In this document: piece by piece, positions 1-13,010 of the stretch | Position numbering within the stretch: the stretch's first letter is position 1 | How the letters are laid out: every line of letters starts with the position of its first letter | Source of the DNA: Steinernema hermaphroditum | Taxonomy: Eukaryota > Nematoda > Chromadorea > Rhabditida > Steinernematidae | NCBI GenBank assembly: GCA_030435675.1 | Contig: CM059621.1 | Coordinates: 2,666,001 to 2,730,000, forward strand | DNA: 64,000 nt | Reading direction: 5' to 3' | Position numbers and translations under genes: made by a program | Notes under the pieces: generated by a model | The model's database searches: none | Seen by the model: only the letters and a program-made list of their open reading frames with translations | What the model was told of the DNA's origin: nothing

Positions 1-77
1 CAGCAGTGATTTCGGTTCGAGTTTCCTGAGACTTTACAATTTTTTCGCCCACTTTAGCCATTTACATGAGCGCCAAT

Positions 78-208
78 CTTGCCGCCCGCAGGGCTATGGT
101 GTCTTGCCGCCCGCAGGGCTATTGGTGTCTTGCCGCCCGCAGGGCTACAGTTTTTTGGCCCCAACTTCAGCCCTATCCATGAGCGCCAATCTTGCCGCCC
201 GCAGGGCT
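78..208 (+). repeat. Four copies of an 18-bp GC-rich unit
   Basis: The unit CTTGCCGCCCGCAGGGCT occurs at 78, 103, 129 and 191. Its surroundings (ATGAGCGCCAAT before, ACAGTTTTTTGGCC after) recur in inverted and diverged form at about 4850-4925. It appears to be the outer part of a repeat family rather than a gene. Confidence 0.75.
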
Positions 209-213
209 ACAGG

Positions 214-262
214 CTAATTGGCTTTTAGTACCTGCAGGGCGCGAATTCGCGCGCAGCCGGGG
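214..262 (+). repeat. Left copy of an inverted repeat pair
   Basis: About 49 bp beginning CTAATTGGCTTTTAGTACCT and containing the palindrome GCGCGAATTCGCGC. Its reverse complement lies at 4801-4849 with only a few mismatches. The two copies bracket the 7TM gene, the tRNA and the acetyltransferase gene. Confidence 0.8.
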
Positions 263-263
263 T

Positions 264-900
264 TATTCGTATAACTTCCGAGCATCACAAAGGATTAGTA
301 GCTTGTGCAATGAATATGCTTTAAGACTAAACTGTCTGCACTGTCTTCGTACCACTCCTCGCAAATAGTGGCAAACTGTGAATCCAGCTAATTTGAATTG
401 CCACTATACATTGGGATGTTCGGAGCTGTTTTCGAAAAAACGAACTTATTTATGCGCTAATCGCTAATATTGATAACTCCATTAGTAATCAATAATCGTG
501 CTCTTAAAACAGAGGGCACTAATGAACATTGCATTTCACCGGCTTCTTCCTTTAACATTAACGAATTCAACACTCCCTATTGTGGTGACCGAGTACAATC
601 GAATTAATTCTTCTCTTCGCTCTTTGTACTGTTGCACCCAATTGTTGCGGATTTCCGAACATTTGCAACTTTTTCTAAAGGGATAGCAGCGGGCGGAGTC
701 CATCGGCGAAACGAAAATCCGAGCATATCCGCTTGATAATTGTTGCATTAAGTGCATGTCCATAAAAACAGCCCATTCTCAAAATGCAACAATCAAAATT
801 GTACGTACAAAATGGAATTCGATACAATTGATAGCATTTAATATTTGGCCTCTGAGATCCAGTTCACTGTCTAAGACTATTCGATCGACCGGTAGCCACT
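264..900. other. No gene seen
   Basis: AT-richer sequence with short open frames on both strands that overlap one another and lack a splice pattern or family signature. Upstream regulatory sequence of the 901 gene may lie here, but I see no definable site. Confidence 0.4.
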
Positions 901-1954
901 ATGACCTATCAAACCGACTTATGGGGTACGATGCTGGTAGTTCATACTGCCGTGAGGTTAGGGATCGCCATATTGTCTTTAATTCTCGCATCCGCATCTC
1001 TTCACCTGCGAAAAAAGAGCAAAAGACTTCTTGTAGGCTGCCTCGGCGCCCAAATTGTCTCATGCATATTCTATTGCATTGCAATGACGCTTACCCAGTC
1101 GGTATTCACATTGTGTTTTTTCTGGTCACCTATCTTCAAGTGGTACTCTGCGGAACGTACGATCTTTTACGCTATCTGGGACAACATGACCAACTACATG
1201 GACATCAATGAGATTTATGTCGATGAAGCAACGGATTTGGCTCTGAAAGATTACATTGGAAACTTGAGCAATATGCTGACTAGCTCAGACATCTTGGCCG
1301 AGTGGAAGATGACCGCCTACACAAGATCTTCAAGGGCGTACTTATATGTCTCCCAAGATTTGGAAAAAAGCTCCGAGAATATCGTCAGTCTTGGAACAGC
1401 TCTGTTGGCTCTCGACCGCATGATCCTTATGGCGAATCCTGTATGGTACAAGATGAAGAAAGTTAGCAGAAAATTGGCACTGTCCAATGCATTCGTTTCA
1501 ACTGTCTTGGTTTCCTTCCTCGTAATCACGGCGACGACAGACGCTATTATTAACCCTTATTTGAGTGACTGGCACTACGATCTGAACCTGAATTATCTGA
1601 ATCGTATATATTCTGGTTTTAATCATCTTGAAATCGTCATTTCCATCATTTTCTGTGTTCAGTTTTCGCTTTACGCCGGTAAACAAAGCAATGGCATCTT
1701 GCCTTCGCAAACTCGTCAGGTATCTATCCTATTAAAAATACGAAAAAAATGTTGTTGTTTAGACAAATCAAATCACGTTGTTCCAAGTGCTAAGCTTGAT
1801 CGCGTTCGTTATGTTTCCCTTCTATGCTCCAAAAATCTTTGGTTTCCGTCATATATGGATCAGCGTTCTTGTTGGGAAGAAAAGCACTTTTTTCGCTCTT
1901 CATGTTCTTCTAACTTCTACGTTTACGTGGTTCAAGCTATGGAAGAGCAGTTGA
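901..1954 (+). CDS. Serpentine 7TM chemoreceptor-like protein, class not assigned
   Basis: Two exons, 901-1719 and 1763-1954, joined by a 43-bp phase-0 intron (GTATCT..TTTAG), give 336 residues. Hydrophobic segments begin at residue ~10, and a second pair follows around 45-75. A long polar loop (about 80-155) precedes a segment containing LGTALLALDRMILM, which resembles the TM3 end and DR(Y)-like motif of nematode serpentine receptors. Two further segments follow, and the second exon adds TM6 and TM7-like stretches (LFQVLSLIAFVMFPFYAP). An AATAAA follows at ~2080. The long loop is unusual and could hide a missed intron. No Srt or Str signature is clear, so the class is left open. Role inferred: chemosensory membrane receptor. 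Confidence 0.65.
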
Positions 1955-2246
1955 TACTTGAATGTACAGTACTTCTAGGTGACTGTTCATTCGAAAATTC
2001 CATAAAAACCACGAACAACATTAATCATATTGATCACAATTGGTATTAGTTTTATTGTTGTCTTTGGTTAAAATCGGAATAAAGCACAATCTTTGACAAA
2101 TGACTGAATGGAGATCCAGCTAAGACATCGTAACAGTCACACATGCCACTTTAGGTTTGTTTGGCAGTTGTCGTGAGTATAGCAAATATCCGTCACAACA
2201 AGGTCAATGATCAAGTAGTGTCCTATTCACGATTGTGCAAAACAAT

Positions 2247-2319
2247 TGATCTCGGGCGGGCTCGAACCGCCGGCCTTCTGTGTGTTAGACAGATGTGATA
2301 ACCACTACACCACGAGATC
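2247..2319 (-). tRNA. tRNA-Val (anticodon AAC)
   Basis: Read on the minus strand, 73 nt fold as a cloverleaf. The acceptor stem GATCTCG pairs with CGAGATC, followed by discriminator A. The D arm carries GTGTAGTGGTTATCAC (A box). The anticodon stem TCTGT/ACAGA encloses the loop CTAACAC with anticodon AAC. The T arm GGCGG/CCGCC carries TTCGAGC (B box). No intron. All stems pair fully, so it is probably functional. Confidence 0.95.
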
Positions 2320-2826
2320 ACATAGCTGTCAGCAGCGGAGAAGACTATTTACACCGATGTTTGTTTGCAGTCAGTTGCACGCCTTCATATAGGCAAGTTC
2401 AGCACGATATCTCATGTCTTTTTATCGCTGCAATCACAAATTCACACTTGCGCCGACACTTCACTCGTGATCTATTGTTCAACTGGATCAACTCACCTGA
2501 CTCCCACCACGATGACCCTTTCCCCGCCGCCAAAAGAAGCAAGATTTTCCACCAATTTTTTTTGGCCAACCAGCTGACGCAGTTTCCCGTTCGCTTTCAT
2601 AAACCGATGCATATTCACCCCGCGGCAGAATTTCCGCAGTAATGCTGTATTCGAGACAGTACTTCTTTTAAATAAACTCCTTGGACGATAAGCAATGCAT
2701 CTGAACGATCGCATTCTTGTTTTTGCTTGAGATAAACACGGGCGAACGCGTCGCTTTCAGGCTCCTCCTATATATTCCTTTGAGTTGTTGCGAATTGTGC
2801 CCTGTTTCCAGATATTGGACCTTACC

Positions 2827-4621
<1,795 letters not shown>

Positions 4622-4800
4622 TAGAATCTCATATATTTGTATCTCCTATTTTCGAGGTGCATGAAAACACCATATCATTCAAGTGCAATAAAAATGGAAA
4701 GTGAACGTAAAAAATACAATGACGGGCATATAAATAGCCTCACCCCATGGTCAAAACTTAAATTAACCTTTGATTTCATGGACCATCTAATGTCGAATAA

Positions 4801-4849
4801 ACCCGGCAGCGCGCGAATTCGCGCCCTCCAGGTACTAAAAGCCAATTAG
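4801..4849 (-). repeat. Right copy of the inverted repeat pair
   Basis: Reverse complement of 214-262, including the palindrome GCGCGAATTCGCGC and the tail GTACTAAAAGCCAATTAG. The following ~75 bp (TGCTCATGCAAATGACTAAA..) also match, inverted and diverged, the sequence outside the left copy, so homology extends beyond the core. Confidence 0.8.
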
Positions 4850-4979
4850 GTGCTCATGCAAATGACTAAAGTTGTCCAAAAAACTGCAAAATACGCTAAA
4901 AACGGCACAAAAACTGTAAAGAAACGCAAAGCCTTGCGTCCCCAGAGATATGGTGGAAGTATAGCGCTACCAGCTCAAC

Positions 4980-5100
4980 AGCTTGCGTGGCTCATTGCGA
5001 ACGTGCTTCGTTTGTAAGCGGGCGGTGTCGGGTTCGGTTCCTCTCGGGGTCCTTATTTTGTGTGGGTGTTTTCCCCGTGCTCACGGAAAAACACACACAC
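4980..5100 (+). repeat. tRNA-like SINE candidate 1
   Basis: Carries an A-box-like TGGCTCATTGCG, an anticodon-like hairpin GCTT-CGTTTGT-AAGC and a B-box-like GGGTTCGGTTCC. It then runs on as GGTCCTTATTTTGTG..., so it is not an intact tRNA because the acceptor stem does not close. A second element with the same plan and a GGTCCTTTTCGTG tail is at 63268. Confidence 0.45.
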
Positions 5101-5351
5101 AAACAGACCAACGGACCCGTCGGTTCTCCATTTATATATAGGGGATTTATCAGGCAACAAGATGCTATGGTTTATTTTCCATCCAGGACCCACTGTGCCA
5201 ACAGTAAACGTAATACATTCGGCCGACTCAGAGAGGGATGAGACTATTTATATGGCCGCCACTTTACATATGTTTACTAGTTTTAGTACAAATTTGCACA
5301 AACACCACAGTTATAAAATATCCAAATAAAGATGATATTTACAGGTGCTAG

Positions 5352-7275
5352 TCAAGACACAGGTGTTACTTGAGTGCTCAGCGAAAACAACGCGTTCTGC
5401 TTCTTCTTGCACTCCATCTTCGTGAGGAAGTTCTTGATCTTTTCCTGAACCGACCTGTTCAGGAACAGATAAGAGTATCCATTTGACCCTAAAACTCTGC
5501 ATTTATCAAGCGCCTAGGTATAAAGTTTACCATGTACTGTAGCCCAAAGAACTTCTCCAACAATTCCAATACAAGAGACGTTTTTCAAGGGGGTGTAGCT
5601 GACCAGAAGATAAAAGATATGAGAGACGTCAAACACGATGTTCACAATAATAGTTTGGATTGTGATCTGAAATGTAATTTCGAATTCTGGAAGAATTCTG
5701 TTAAACGCATACCCTCCTTTGAACCTTCGAAATATCAGATGTCACCTTGAAACCTTTCTTTCTCAAGAGCACAATGATCGTGGGTTCAGTGATGGAGACC
5801 ATGAAAAGCGAATAGATGTTATTGAACATGTGCGAGACGTTCAACTACAATTGGAGAATTGCTACACTAAAATTAGCACCGTAATTGTACCAGATTGTTC
5901 TTGATCCATAGAAACTTCCACACGCCAGCGTCAACGTCATAGAAGTACAAAGGTGCCGATCCAGTAGCTCCAAGGGCAAGTACGAATCCGAACACGAAAC
6001 ACCATAGAACCCAATACCACGCTTTCGTTCCGTCGAAAAGTCTCATGCACAGCTTTGGACGACCCAACTGGAGAATGCGATTGATGCTGAGTGTTGTTCG
6101 CAGCATAGTGTATACGAAGGCAAGCACTGAAAGAGGGAAAGCTATTGCAAACGTGGACACACAAATATACATAAACCAACACAAAAAAATAGTCGTACGT
6201 ATTCATTTTTGCGCGCGGCCTGCGTGTTCAGGCTTGGATTACGTTCCGGCTTAAACTTAGGGCTATTGACTTAACGCGAACCCGAAGGACGAGCGCTGTT
6301 GGGAAACCCCGTCTTTCCAGACATTTCTCGACAATTTGTCTAAACAGCTGTGTAAGGAAATTGGCGGTCTTCAAAAATGGCAGTCTTTTTGATGGTCTTT
6401 CTTTTATGCTCTTTAAAAGTAGCCGTCATTTTGTGGCGGTCGTTTTTTGTGGTGTTGTTACGTATTCGGCACATACCAACTCACAATGAAACAATGTATG
6501 GGATTTTAGCGTAAGGTTTAAAGTTAAGGGGTGTTCAGAGATGGCCGCGAGTGGATCGGATCGACTAGCCGTTCAGCTGATTCGTGCACTGATTGACAGA
6601 CAACCGGTTGAGCGGCTGATGCAGCTGAGGCTACGGCTTAGCCTATGTCCATTTCTAGGGATGGTCACTTTAAAAAACAGAAACTTTCTTGAATTAACAC
6701 AACTTTTGAGACTCGTTGTGGCTCTACCACCGTACACAGCACGGATGCGATCCGAAATGATAAATCATTAGGGTGCCAGAATACCAAAAACGGCATTGCT
6801 GATACAATACTCTTTACACCTTATGGGGTTTTTTGTGCGTGCTCACAAAGAAAAAGAGAACTAAACTGGAGCCTATAGTCACTTTATTGAAGATCAAAAG
6901 TTTTCAGGACGTGGAAAAACGAATCTCACCCATATTGATGTGCCCGATGACTTTCATCCAAGTCGCTGATGGACAGTACACGACCCGCCACAGCGACAAC
7001 CACCCCGGAAGAGCCAGCACGAAGGTTAATTGAACCATGTCTACACAAGCGGTGGCCAGCATTATCTTGTAGCTTGGCTGGGAAAGCAGTGTTTTCTGGC
7101 TAAATTGTTATTTTACTACGATTTTATTTATAGTTTGAACTCACGTAGTTGTGGTTAGTACAAACACCTGTGGAAACATGTAGAACGCAAACAAAGCTAA
7201 GTAGCCAGAGCCCACGCCGATCTTCCATGCAACATCAGTTGTAGTTTCGTTCGAGCACGGGAAGTCGGACGCCAT
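5352..7275 (-). CDS. Srt-class serpentine chemoreceptor
   Basis: Six exons on the minus strand: 7275-7145, 7099-6930, 6126-5891, 5844-5746, 5666-5531 and 5488-5352. All phases agree and give 302 residues. Family-like features are YLALFAFYMFPQVFVL (TM1), QPSYKIMLATACVDM (TM2), the NRILQL motif after TM3, the LFDGTKAWYWVLW stretch of TM4 and P-L-Y-F in the loop. The closing signature is GEVLWATVHGSNGYSYLFLNRSV, comparable to the Srt WQ..HG..YL.LN pattern. Four introns are 45-80 bp, but intron 2 is about 800 bp and carries a repeat (6535-6625). The join across that intron is the weakest. Role inferred: chemosensory GPCR at ciliated neurons. A second Srt gene lies at 15574-16850 on the same strand. 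Confidence 0.85.
6535..6625. repeat. Dispersed repeat (GGATCGGATCG family), copy in an intron
   Basis: Core GTGGATCGGATCGACTAGCC followed by GATTG/GGTTGA-rich sequence. Similar stretches occur at 22505-22800 and, inverted, at 37245-37500. It sits inside the enlarged intron 2 of the Srt gene. Confidence 0.45.
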
Positions 7276-7653
7276 CGTAAGCGAGCCGCCTTCTGAATGC
7301 GATTCCGTACAATTAATCGGAAGCGAACGAATTGAACTTTTCGGTGGTTGCGTGTCTGTTCAGGCATTCGCAATTCAGGCAGCCAATAAGTACATTTTTT
7401 GCGCTTCCAAGATAATGAAGCAATGAATTGTGTGGGAATTATTTTACAAAATTCAGGAAACGAAGTGACATCGATTGTATAATAGTGCATTCTTTGAACA
7501 TTGCCATCTACGACGATTTAGGAGGCACGTTTTGAGGTAAGGCTTCACTATGAAATACAAGCAAAGATTGGAGCGACCAATTGGGGTTAGGTTTGATTGT
7601 GACTGGAGTTTTCTTGTCAAGACACGGGAATGATGCTCAGAAAGGGTATACGG

Positions 7654-7941
7654 CTAGGGCATACGGTTTTCACCGATCGTCTGCGCTCTATTCGCACCGC
7701 TTCCAGTCAGCTCGGATTGGCTCTGGCTCAGTTCGCCCCACTGGTTAAAAGTTAACTGTGACTGCAGTCGACTATGATTGCTGAATAAAAAACACTGTAC
7801 AGAGATATTCCTGGACACCACAAACCAAATGGGCAAAAGCATGAACAAACACAATATGCTCTCCGTTTGAAAATTGAGGAATATGCAGAACACTGGTCTA
7901 TTATACCCTGAAAAAGGTCTGCAGGTGAAATGTGCAAACAT
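7654..7941 (-). CDS. Possible small single-TM protein, uncertain
   Basis: An open frame of 95 residues from an ATG, with one hydrophobic stretch (ILCLFMLLPIWFVV) and a long polar Gln/Ser-rich tail (QSQSELTGSG). A second frame over the same DNA is also open and Cys-rich, and a CTTTTTCAG acceptor lies inside, so exon limits are unclear. It resembles in plan the small membrane proteins at 19-34 kb but may be chance. Confidence 0.28.
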   Translation of the reverse strand: MFAHFTCRPFSGYNRPVFCIFLNFQTESILCLFMLLPIWFVVSRNISVQCFLFSNHSRLQSQLTFNQWGELSQSQSELTGSGANRAQTIGENRMP

Positions 7942-8131
7942 TACACAAGGTGTGAGCCACCAAAGTTAGCAGCGGGCAATAAATATTGTATAGCCGACCA
8001 CACAACAAAAACTGTCAGTTGAACGAACTCTAAAATGCACTGGGCAATTTGGCGTTCGACTAGTTGAATCTAGCAATTAGAGCTATCGTTTGAATGCGAT
8101 GGCAAAATAGTTAGCGTGAGAGGAAAGAATT

Positions 8132-8371
8132 ATGGACTATACAAAACATAACATTATGATGGATGCTATAAATTTTTGTGTGATTGGTGCTTTTCCAGTA
8201 ATTGTTGTGTGTTCTGTGCCTGCAGCTACAATTGTTTTTTTTATAACAAACGAAGCCTATACGAAGAGCATCATCATAAGCAGCGGATATATTTTTGCGT
8301 CATTTTGTCGTCATTACGTCATTGCATGTTTCAGACAACGATTTCTATTTTCCGTCTATTCGATTCTTTAA
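8132..8371 (+). CDS. Hypothetical short membrane protein or receptor fragment
   Basis: 79 codons from ATG with a strong hydrophobic segment (GAFPVIVVCSVPAATIVFF) and two weaker ones. No family recognised. It could be the first exon of a serpentine gene whose remainder is lost, because the tandem repeat at 8386 begins directly downstream. Confidence 0.3.
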   Translation: MDYTKHNIMMDAINFCVIGAFPVIVVCSVPAATIVFFITNEAYTKSIIISSGYIFASFCRHYVIACFRQRFLFSVYSIL

Positions 8372-8385
8372 GGGCCACTGCAAAT

Positions 8386-9225
8386 CGTGTTGCGACCAGT
8401 GTATCCTTTCGAACCAACAGTGTTCTACAGCTTAAGGTCTATTTCTTGGAAAGTACGGGGTTCCCAGTCAATTCGATTTTGCGAGCTCCAAAAGAGGGGG
8501 TGGAGGGAACATATCAAAGTATACGTTAAAAAAAAACTTGTGCTCCGCGTGACTGGATGCCTTTAAGGTTGTGAAATTTCTTTATGTGTTTTGTGCACGA
8601 AAACACATGTTTTAGGCACCTACAAACTATGTGGATCGTTTGCATGGTTCCTTGTTCACCATCAAGTTTATTTGTTGAATGAATCTCGATCCGATACTGG
8701 CAGTCAAGTTGGTCACTATTTGGCCAAAGAAACGAATTTACCAAGATTCACTTTAAATCATTCATCAATAACTGCAACGTTTGACGTACGCGATGGGATG
8801 TTTCCTTCTTTACGCAATATCCAGTCCAGCCTAAGCAAATCCACACTCACTCGACGCGCCGATCGTGACCCCTCAAACTTATCGCGTTGGGACCAGTAGA
8901 TCCTTTCGGACCAACAGTAAGGCACGTTCTACGGCCTAAGGTTTATGCCTTGGAAAGTACTATGTGGTTCCTTATTCACTGATCTTACGACCTCGAAAAG
9001 AAGGGCTGGAGGGAGCAAATCGAAGCCCATTTTAAAAAACTTGTGTTCGGCAGGGCTGGACGCCTTTAAGATTGTTAAATTTCTCTATGTGTTTTCTGCA
9101 CCCTATGTGGTTCCTTATTCACCATCAGTTCTATTTGATAAACGAATCTCGATGCAATACGGGCAGTCGAGTTGGGCCAAACAGCCTTTGGAAATGAATT
9201 TACCCTGATTCACTTCAAATTATTC
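8386..9225 (+). repeat. Two diverged direct copies of a ~350-bp sequence
   Basis: 8386-8765 and 8885-9225 align in the same orientation. Shared landmarks are CCTTTCG.ACCAACAGT, CTTGGAAAGTAC, the GGAGGGA block, CTTTAAG.TTGT.AAATTTCT.TATGTGTTTT, GGTTCCTT.TTCACCATCA and GAATCTCGAT. No coherent protein is encoded by either, so this is probably a duplicated non-coding or decayed element. Confidence 0.75.
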
Positions 9226-9566
9226 ACTAAACCCCAAACCCTCTGGGATATTAATACAAGTACAAATATCCACGTGTTAATATATTTTTTCAATTATATT
9301 CTACCGTGGTGGTCACCTCTCCAATCGATTGCTCCCGGCCACCACCTTTCTCACTTCCCCGTATTGCACACTTTATATCACATTCGCGTAACGCTCCATT
9401 AACAGTGATTCATGACTTTCGTCGCCTCACTCTGCGCTTCTAACTGGTTGGAAACCCGTTTACGCAGACACAAAAAGTTCCGAAGCGCTTCGCAGTCCTA
9501 TTTCCTCCTAGCTCGTATTCGCGCTTCTTAAATCATTCATTTGACGTCAGCTTGAATCGTTCCAAA

Positions 9567-9856
9567 ATGCAATTTAGAACTCTCGTGTTTCTTATGGTAA
9601 TAGTGACTTTTTGGACATCTTAAGTGAGATATTGATATTTAGGTTATTGTGCTGTGCGCTCATCTTGGATTTTCGTCCCCAACAACGCGTAAGGATTTCG
9701 TTATGTTTTAACGAAAACTATGCTTGTGCTTCAGCTGACAACAGGTGTAGCCCGACATGTGACCACAACAAGATTTGTCGTCCCGCTGGAATGAATAGGG
9801 AATTCAAATTCCGATGCGTCGACCCAAATATCTGGGGTCTGTTTGATACAGCGTAA
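9567..9856 (+). CDS. Small secreted four-cysteine peptide
   Basis: Three exons (9567-9596, 9643-9688, 9735-9856) separated by two 46-bp introns give 65 residues. Residues 1-20 (MQFRTLVFLMVIVLCAHLGF) are a signal peptide. The mature part, about 43 residues, has Cys in the pattern C-x3-C-x5-C-x12-C (RCSPTCDHNKICRP...RC). Frame and phase agree across both introns. I do not recognise the family. A short disulfide-bonded secreted peptide, possibly antimicrobial or signalling, is inferred from size and plan only. Confidence 0.72.
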
Positions 9857-10670
9857 CCTCGTACTGATGACCTCATCAAAATTGTTACACTGCTGGGTAT
9901 ATATTTTCAATAAATTTTATATCTTCTGCAGCGGCCTAAACAATAGCAGAGAGAGGACGAAAATTCTGGTGAAAGAGGAAGCGTTCATGCTAATGAACGG
10001 TGAAGAAATCGAGTAAGTCAAAGCATTCATCGGCCTCGGCCAGGAAAGCCAGGCTGAGGTGAGGTCACTACAAGTTGAGTGTACTATTGCGTTCCTTCTG
10101 TACGCTGCCGCTAGTCTCATCGTCATGCACTTAGTCAGGGCAAATACTTCCAGTCCATCTTACCATTGCTGGCAAAATGCGCTTATCTTCCGCACTAGTC
10201 TTATAGTAGTCTTATCTTCCACTTCGTTTCCATACAAGGCGATATCTTACTGGCGGAAGATGCTCCATCCCAAATTGATTCGACGATTGCTCGACGGTTT
10301 CGTATTCGCCTCGTTGTTCTTTATTCCACAATGCTGCAAATAGGAAACAGCCGTCCAAGGGGACAAAGTCAAATCATGCCTTCTTAACTCCTTAAGGAAC
10401 TCTGACGCATAAGGACAATGCAACCACCCTTCTTAATTAGTGATTTCTAACGTGAGCTTATCTTGCCTTTTGTAAGTGACGGTCTTCCGGAGCAGGTTCC
10501 ATGCGGCTTCGTCTACTTTCACGTATCCCGATCGTTTCGAAGTCGAACCATTTGTTGTTCAGGATTTCCAGGAGCAGCGAGGGTGACGACGCCGACAGTA
10601 GGATTGGAGCAAGGAGAAGGTAGTTAACCGGTGTGGCGGGCAATCGTGTCGCTCGGGCAATCGTGTCGCT

Positions 10671-11107
10671 ACCGTAATTTATACTGAAAATCAGGGTGTT
10701 CGCGGCGGGACCGTCATCCTGAATTTGTGTAGCTTTTTCCAGCTCACTGGGAAATGCCTCCCGGCTACTTCCAGTTCTTTCCAAGGGAATTTGAGAGTTT
10801 GACATAGATATTACAGGCTGTGTCCAACGCTCGGTCAAGACCAAACACAACGTTTTTTTTCTGCGAACGGACGCCGCCGTCGTGTGTGGTCTGTTCTTTC
10901 GGTGGATTGGGGAGAAAGTTAACGCTAAATCATCAGAGGGGAAACTATTGTTGAATTAGTCGGAGATATGTGGTTAAGATCTGCTTATCAAAAAAAAAAA
11001 AACTAATGGCATTTCAAAAACCTATCCATCTTCTCCTGGAATTGCATATTGCAGTAGATTCACGGGTCCCGCCGCGAACGCCCTGATTTTCAGTATAAAT
11101 TACGGTA
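10671..11107. repeat. Inverted repeat pair, 42-bp arms
   Basis: 10671-10712 (TACCGTAATTTATACTGAAA...) recurs as its reverse complement at 11066-11107 with one or two mismatches. The ~350 bp between them hold no convincing gene. The pair may be the terminal repeats of a small non-autonomous transposon. A short direct repeat, GGGCAATCGTGTCGCT, precedes the left arm. Confidence 0.65.
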
Positions 11108-11441
11108 CACCGGCAAGGACATCTCCAACAGTTGTGCTGATCACTTGGAGTCCATTAAAGTTTCCACAGCAGCGTTTTTCGACGACGATGAAGAACTGAC
11201 CATCATAATGCCTGATTTTAGGCTTGTTTTTTGTTGCTGTTATGCTAACGATTTCCCACTGACTCTCTTAGTCATAAATATACGGCGTTATGGCCCCAAA
11301 TCACATGTTGTTGACATAGACAATTGAACAGGGTTTCAATTATGACAGGTGGAAAAATATTGGTGTAATCAAGTTAATAGTGTTGCTTTGGACTAGGATT
11401 TGCCCATCCACATATGTAAGCTAGTGTTCCTGCAGAAGTGA

Positions 11442-12477
11442 TGATCGACTGGTCAAGGTACGCCATCAATCAGTTGTTCAAACAACATACTTGTCATTCT
11501 TGACGGTAATTGGAGTCGTCAACATATTTGCCAGCTCATTCACCATCTTCATTGTGGCCACGAAAAGTCCTCCACAAACAAGAACCTATAATGCGCTTTT
11601 GCTCAATATCTTGCTGTGGAGTTTCGCTGTCAATCTGTTCCAAGGCGTTCTTGTGCAGTTCGAGCCGCATTGGCCATTGCAATGCATTGAAGCCCATGGG
11701 ATTGTTGGTTTTCTTGATGTAGGGCATACAATACTAGACGTCTTGTCTACTGCGATTGTAGTTATATACTGCAATATGGCCGTGGCTGCCGCATTACCGA
11801 TTCAATTCAGGTGCATGCAGTTGGCTTATCCTAAGACTTTCGACCAACTTTCGCCAGTGGTCGCTGTTCTGTACTGTTTGTGCTGGCATCTTTGTGGTAG
11901 TTCGTGGGCGGCGTACGTTTTCGCTGCTTCCACTATCCCACCAGATTATTACAAAGTGATGTTGGCGGAGTATCCTAATATGAGTCAAGTTTTCTCCTTG
12001 AAGCTTACTTGTCTCATCGACAAATCTCCACAACGAACGGTGATGCACTACTGCTCATACATAGCTTTCATGGCGGACGCGCTGCTTCTCCCCACGCTCT
12101 TCGGCCTATGTGTTTATTTTTTACAGAATGAGCGTAAAACAGCACAAATTTCGGTCACCACTTATAACCTTCAACGGAAAATTACGCGGAATCTCAGCAT
12201 CATAACGGCCGTGCCTCTGTTCTTCTTCACCGTACCTTGTATGATAATGGTCGTCGGATTCGACATCCCACATGACTACGCGACTGTGATGATGGAAAGT
12301 GCTGAACTGTTGATGTGCTCTCATGATCTCATCGTCTCCGTGGTGACCTTAGCAATTTATCAAGCTTACAGAAGAGCAGTGAAGGATTACACTTGGAAGT
12401 TACTTCGACTTTTGCGGATAACCAAGGCTTCTAATAATAACGTAACTACTATATCACATAAAGCGAATAGAAAATAA
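11442..12477 (+). CDS. Str-superfamily chemoreceptor with disturbed 5' end
   Basis: An intronless frame from ~11491 to 12477 encodes seven hydrophobic segments. TM1 is followed by ATKSPPQTRTYNALLLN, as in Str/Srh-like receptors, and the end shows SHDLIVSVVTLAIYQAYRRAV, the usual last-helix plus YR pattern. No ATG opens this frame. An ATG at 11442, just after a TTCCTGCAG acceptor, starts 16-17 plausible residues in another frame and then needs a one-base shift to join TM1. A GTACGC..TTGCCAG intron (11459-11536) would restore frame but remove most of TM1. I therefore suspect a frameshift, natural or from assembly. Confidence 0.72.
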
Positions 12478-13010
12478 TAAAAAGAATTATTTGGTGTCAT
12501 GCAAGACCTTTCATTCATAAAATAAAGTCGTAAAAACCGAATTGAATTTTCTTCGGATGCTGACCGGTTTTGTTCAATCATAGGTTTCTGCTGTCACGTA
12601 TTCTTCCAGTACTTGTGGTTGGTGACTTCGCACGAAAGTTCGATCGACTTTCTGAACACGATTTAGGAAAGACAAGGGATTTTGGAGTCCTCTCAGCTTG
12701 AAACTAACGCGCGTGCAGCGGCAGATTATTTCTTGTCCCAAGCGCTGACAGCGCGAGACAAAGTTCAGCGCGCGAGTGGCGTGCAACACAAATTCCTACC
12801 ACGATAACGGCGTTCAAACGTGAAAACACCGAATTGGTACTGTAGATGTCGCAGACAACTTTCCTGTCTAGCGCAAGTCTCGCGTCCGTTGTCCATGTGC
12901 AGCCGAGTCGTGCGGCTCGAATGGCTCCCACCGGTCTCCGTGTTGTGAACTGTCGTGTCTGTAGATGCGTCTCTTTCCTCGTGCCCGCCACTTATCGTTC
13001 TGTTGCAGAA

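Noticed and set aside
1..208. CRISPR-like array of 18-bp units
   Set aside because: Spacers are not unique or equal in size, the organism is a eukaryote, and the unit belongs to a dispersed repeat.
2295..2642. 115-codon frame upstream of the acetyltransferase
   Set aside because: It overlaps the tRNA gene, has no ATG in good context and lacks any family feature.
10458..10850. 130-codon minus-strand frame
   Set aside because: It contains the left arm of an inverted repeat and a tandem 16-bp repeat. No start or domain evidence.
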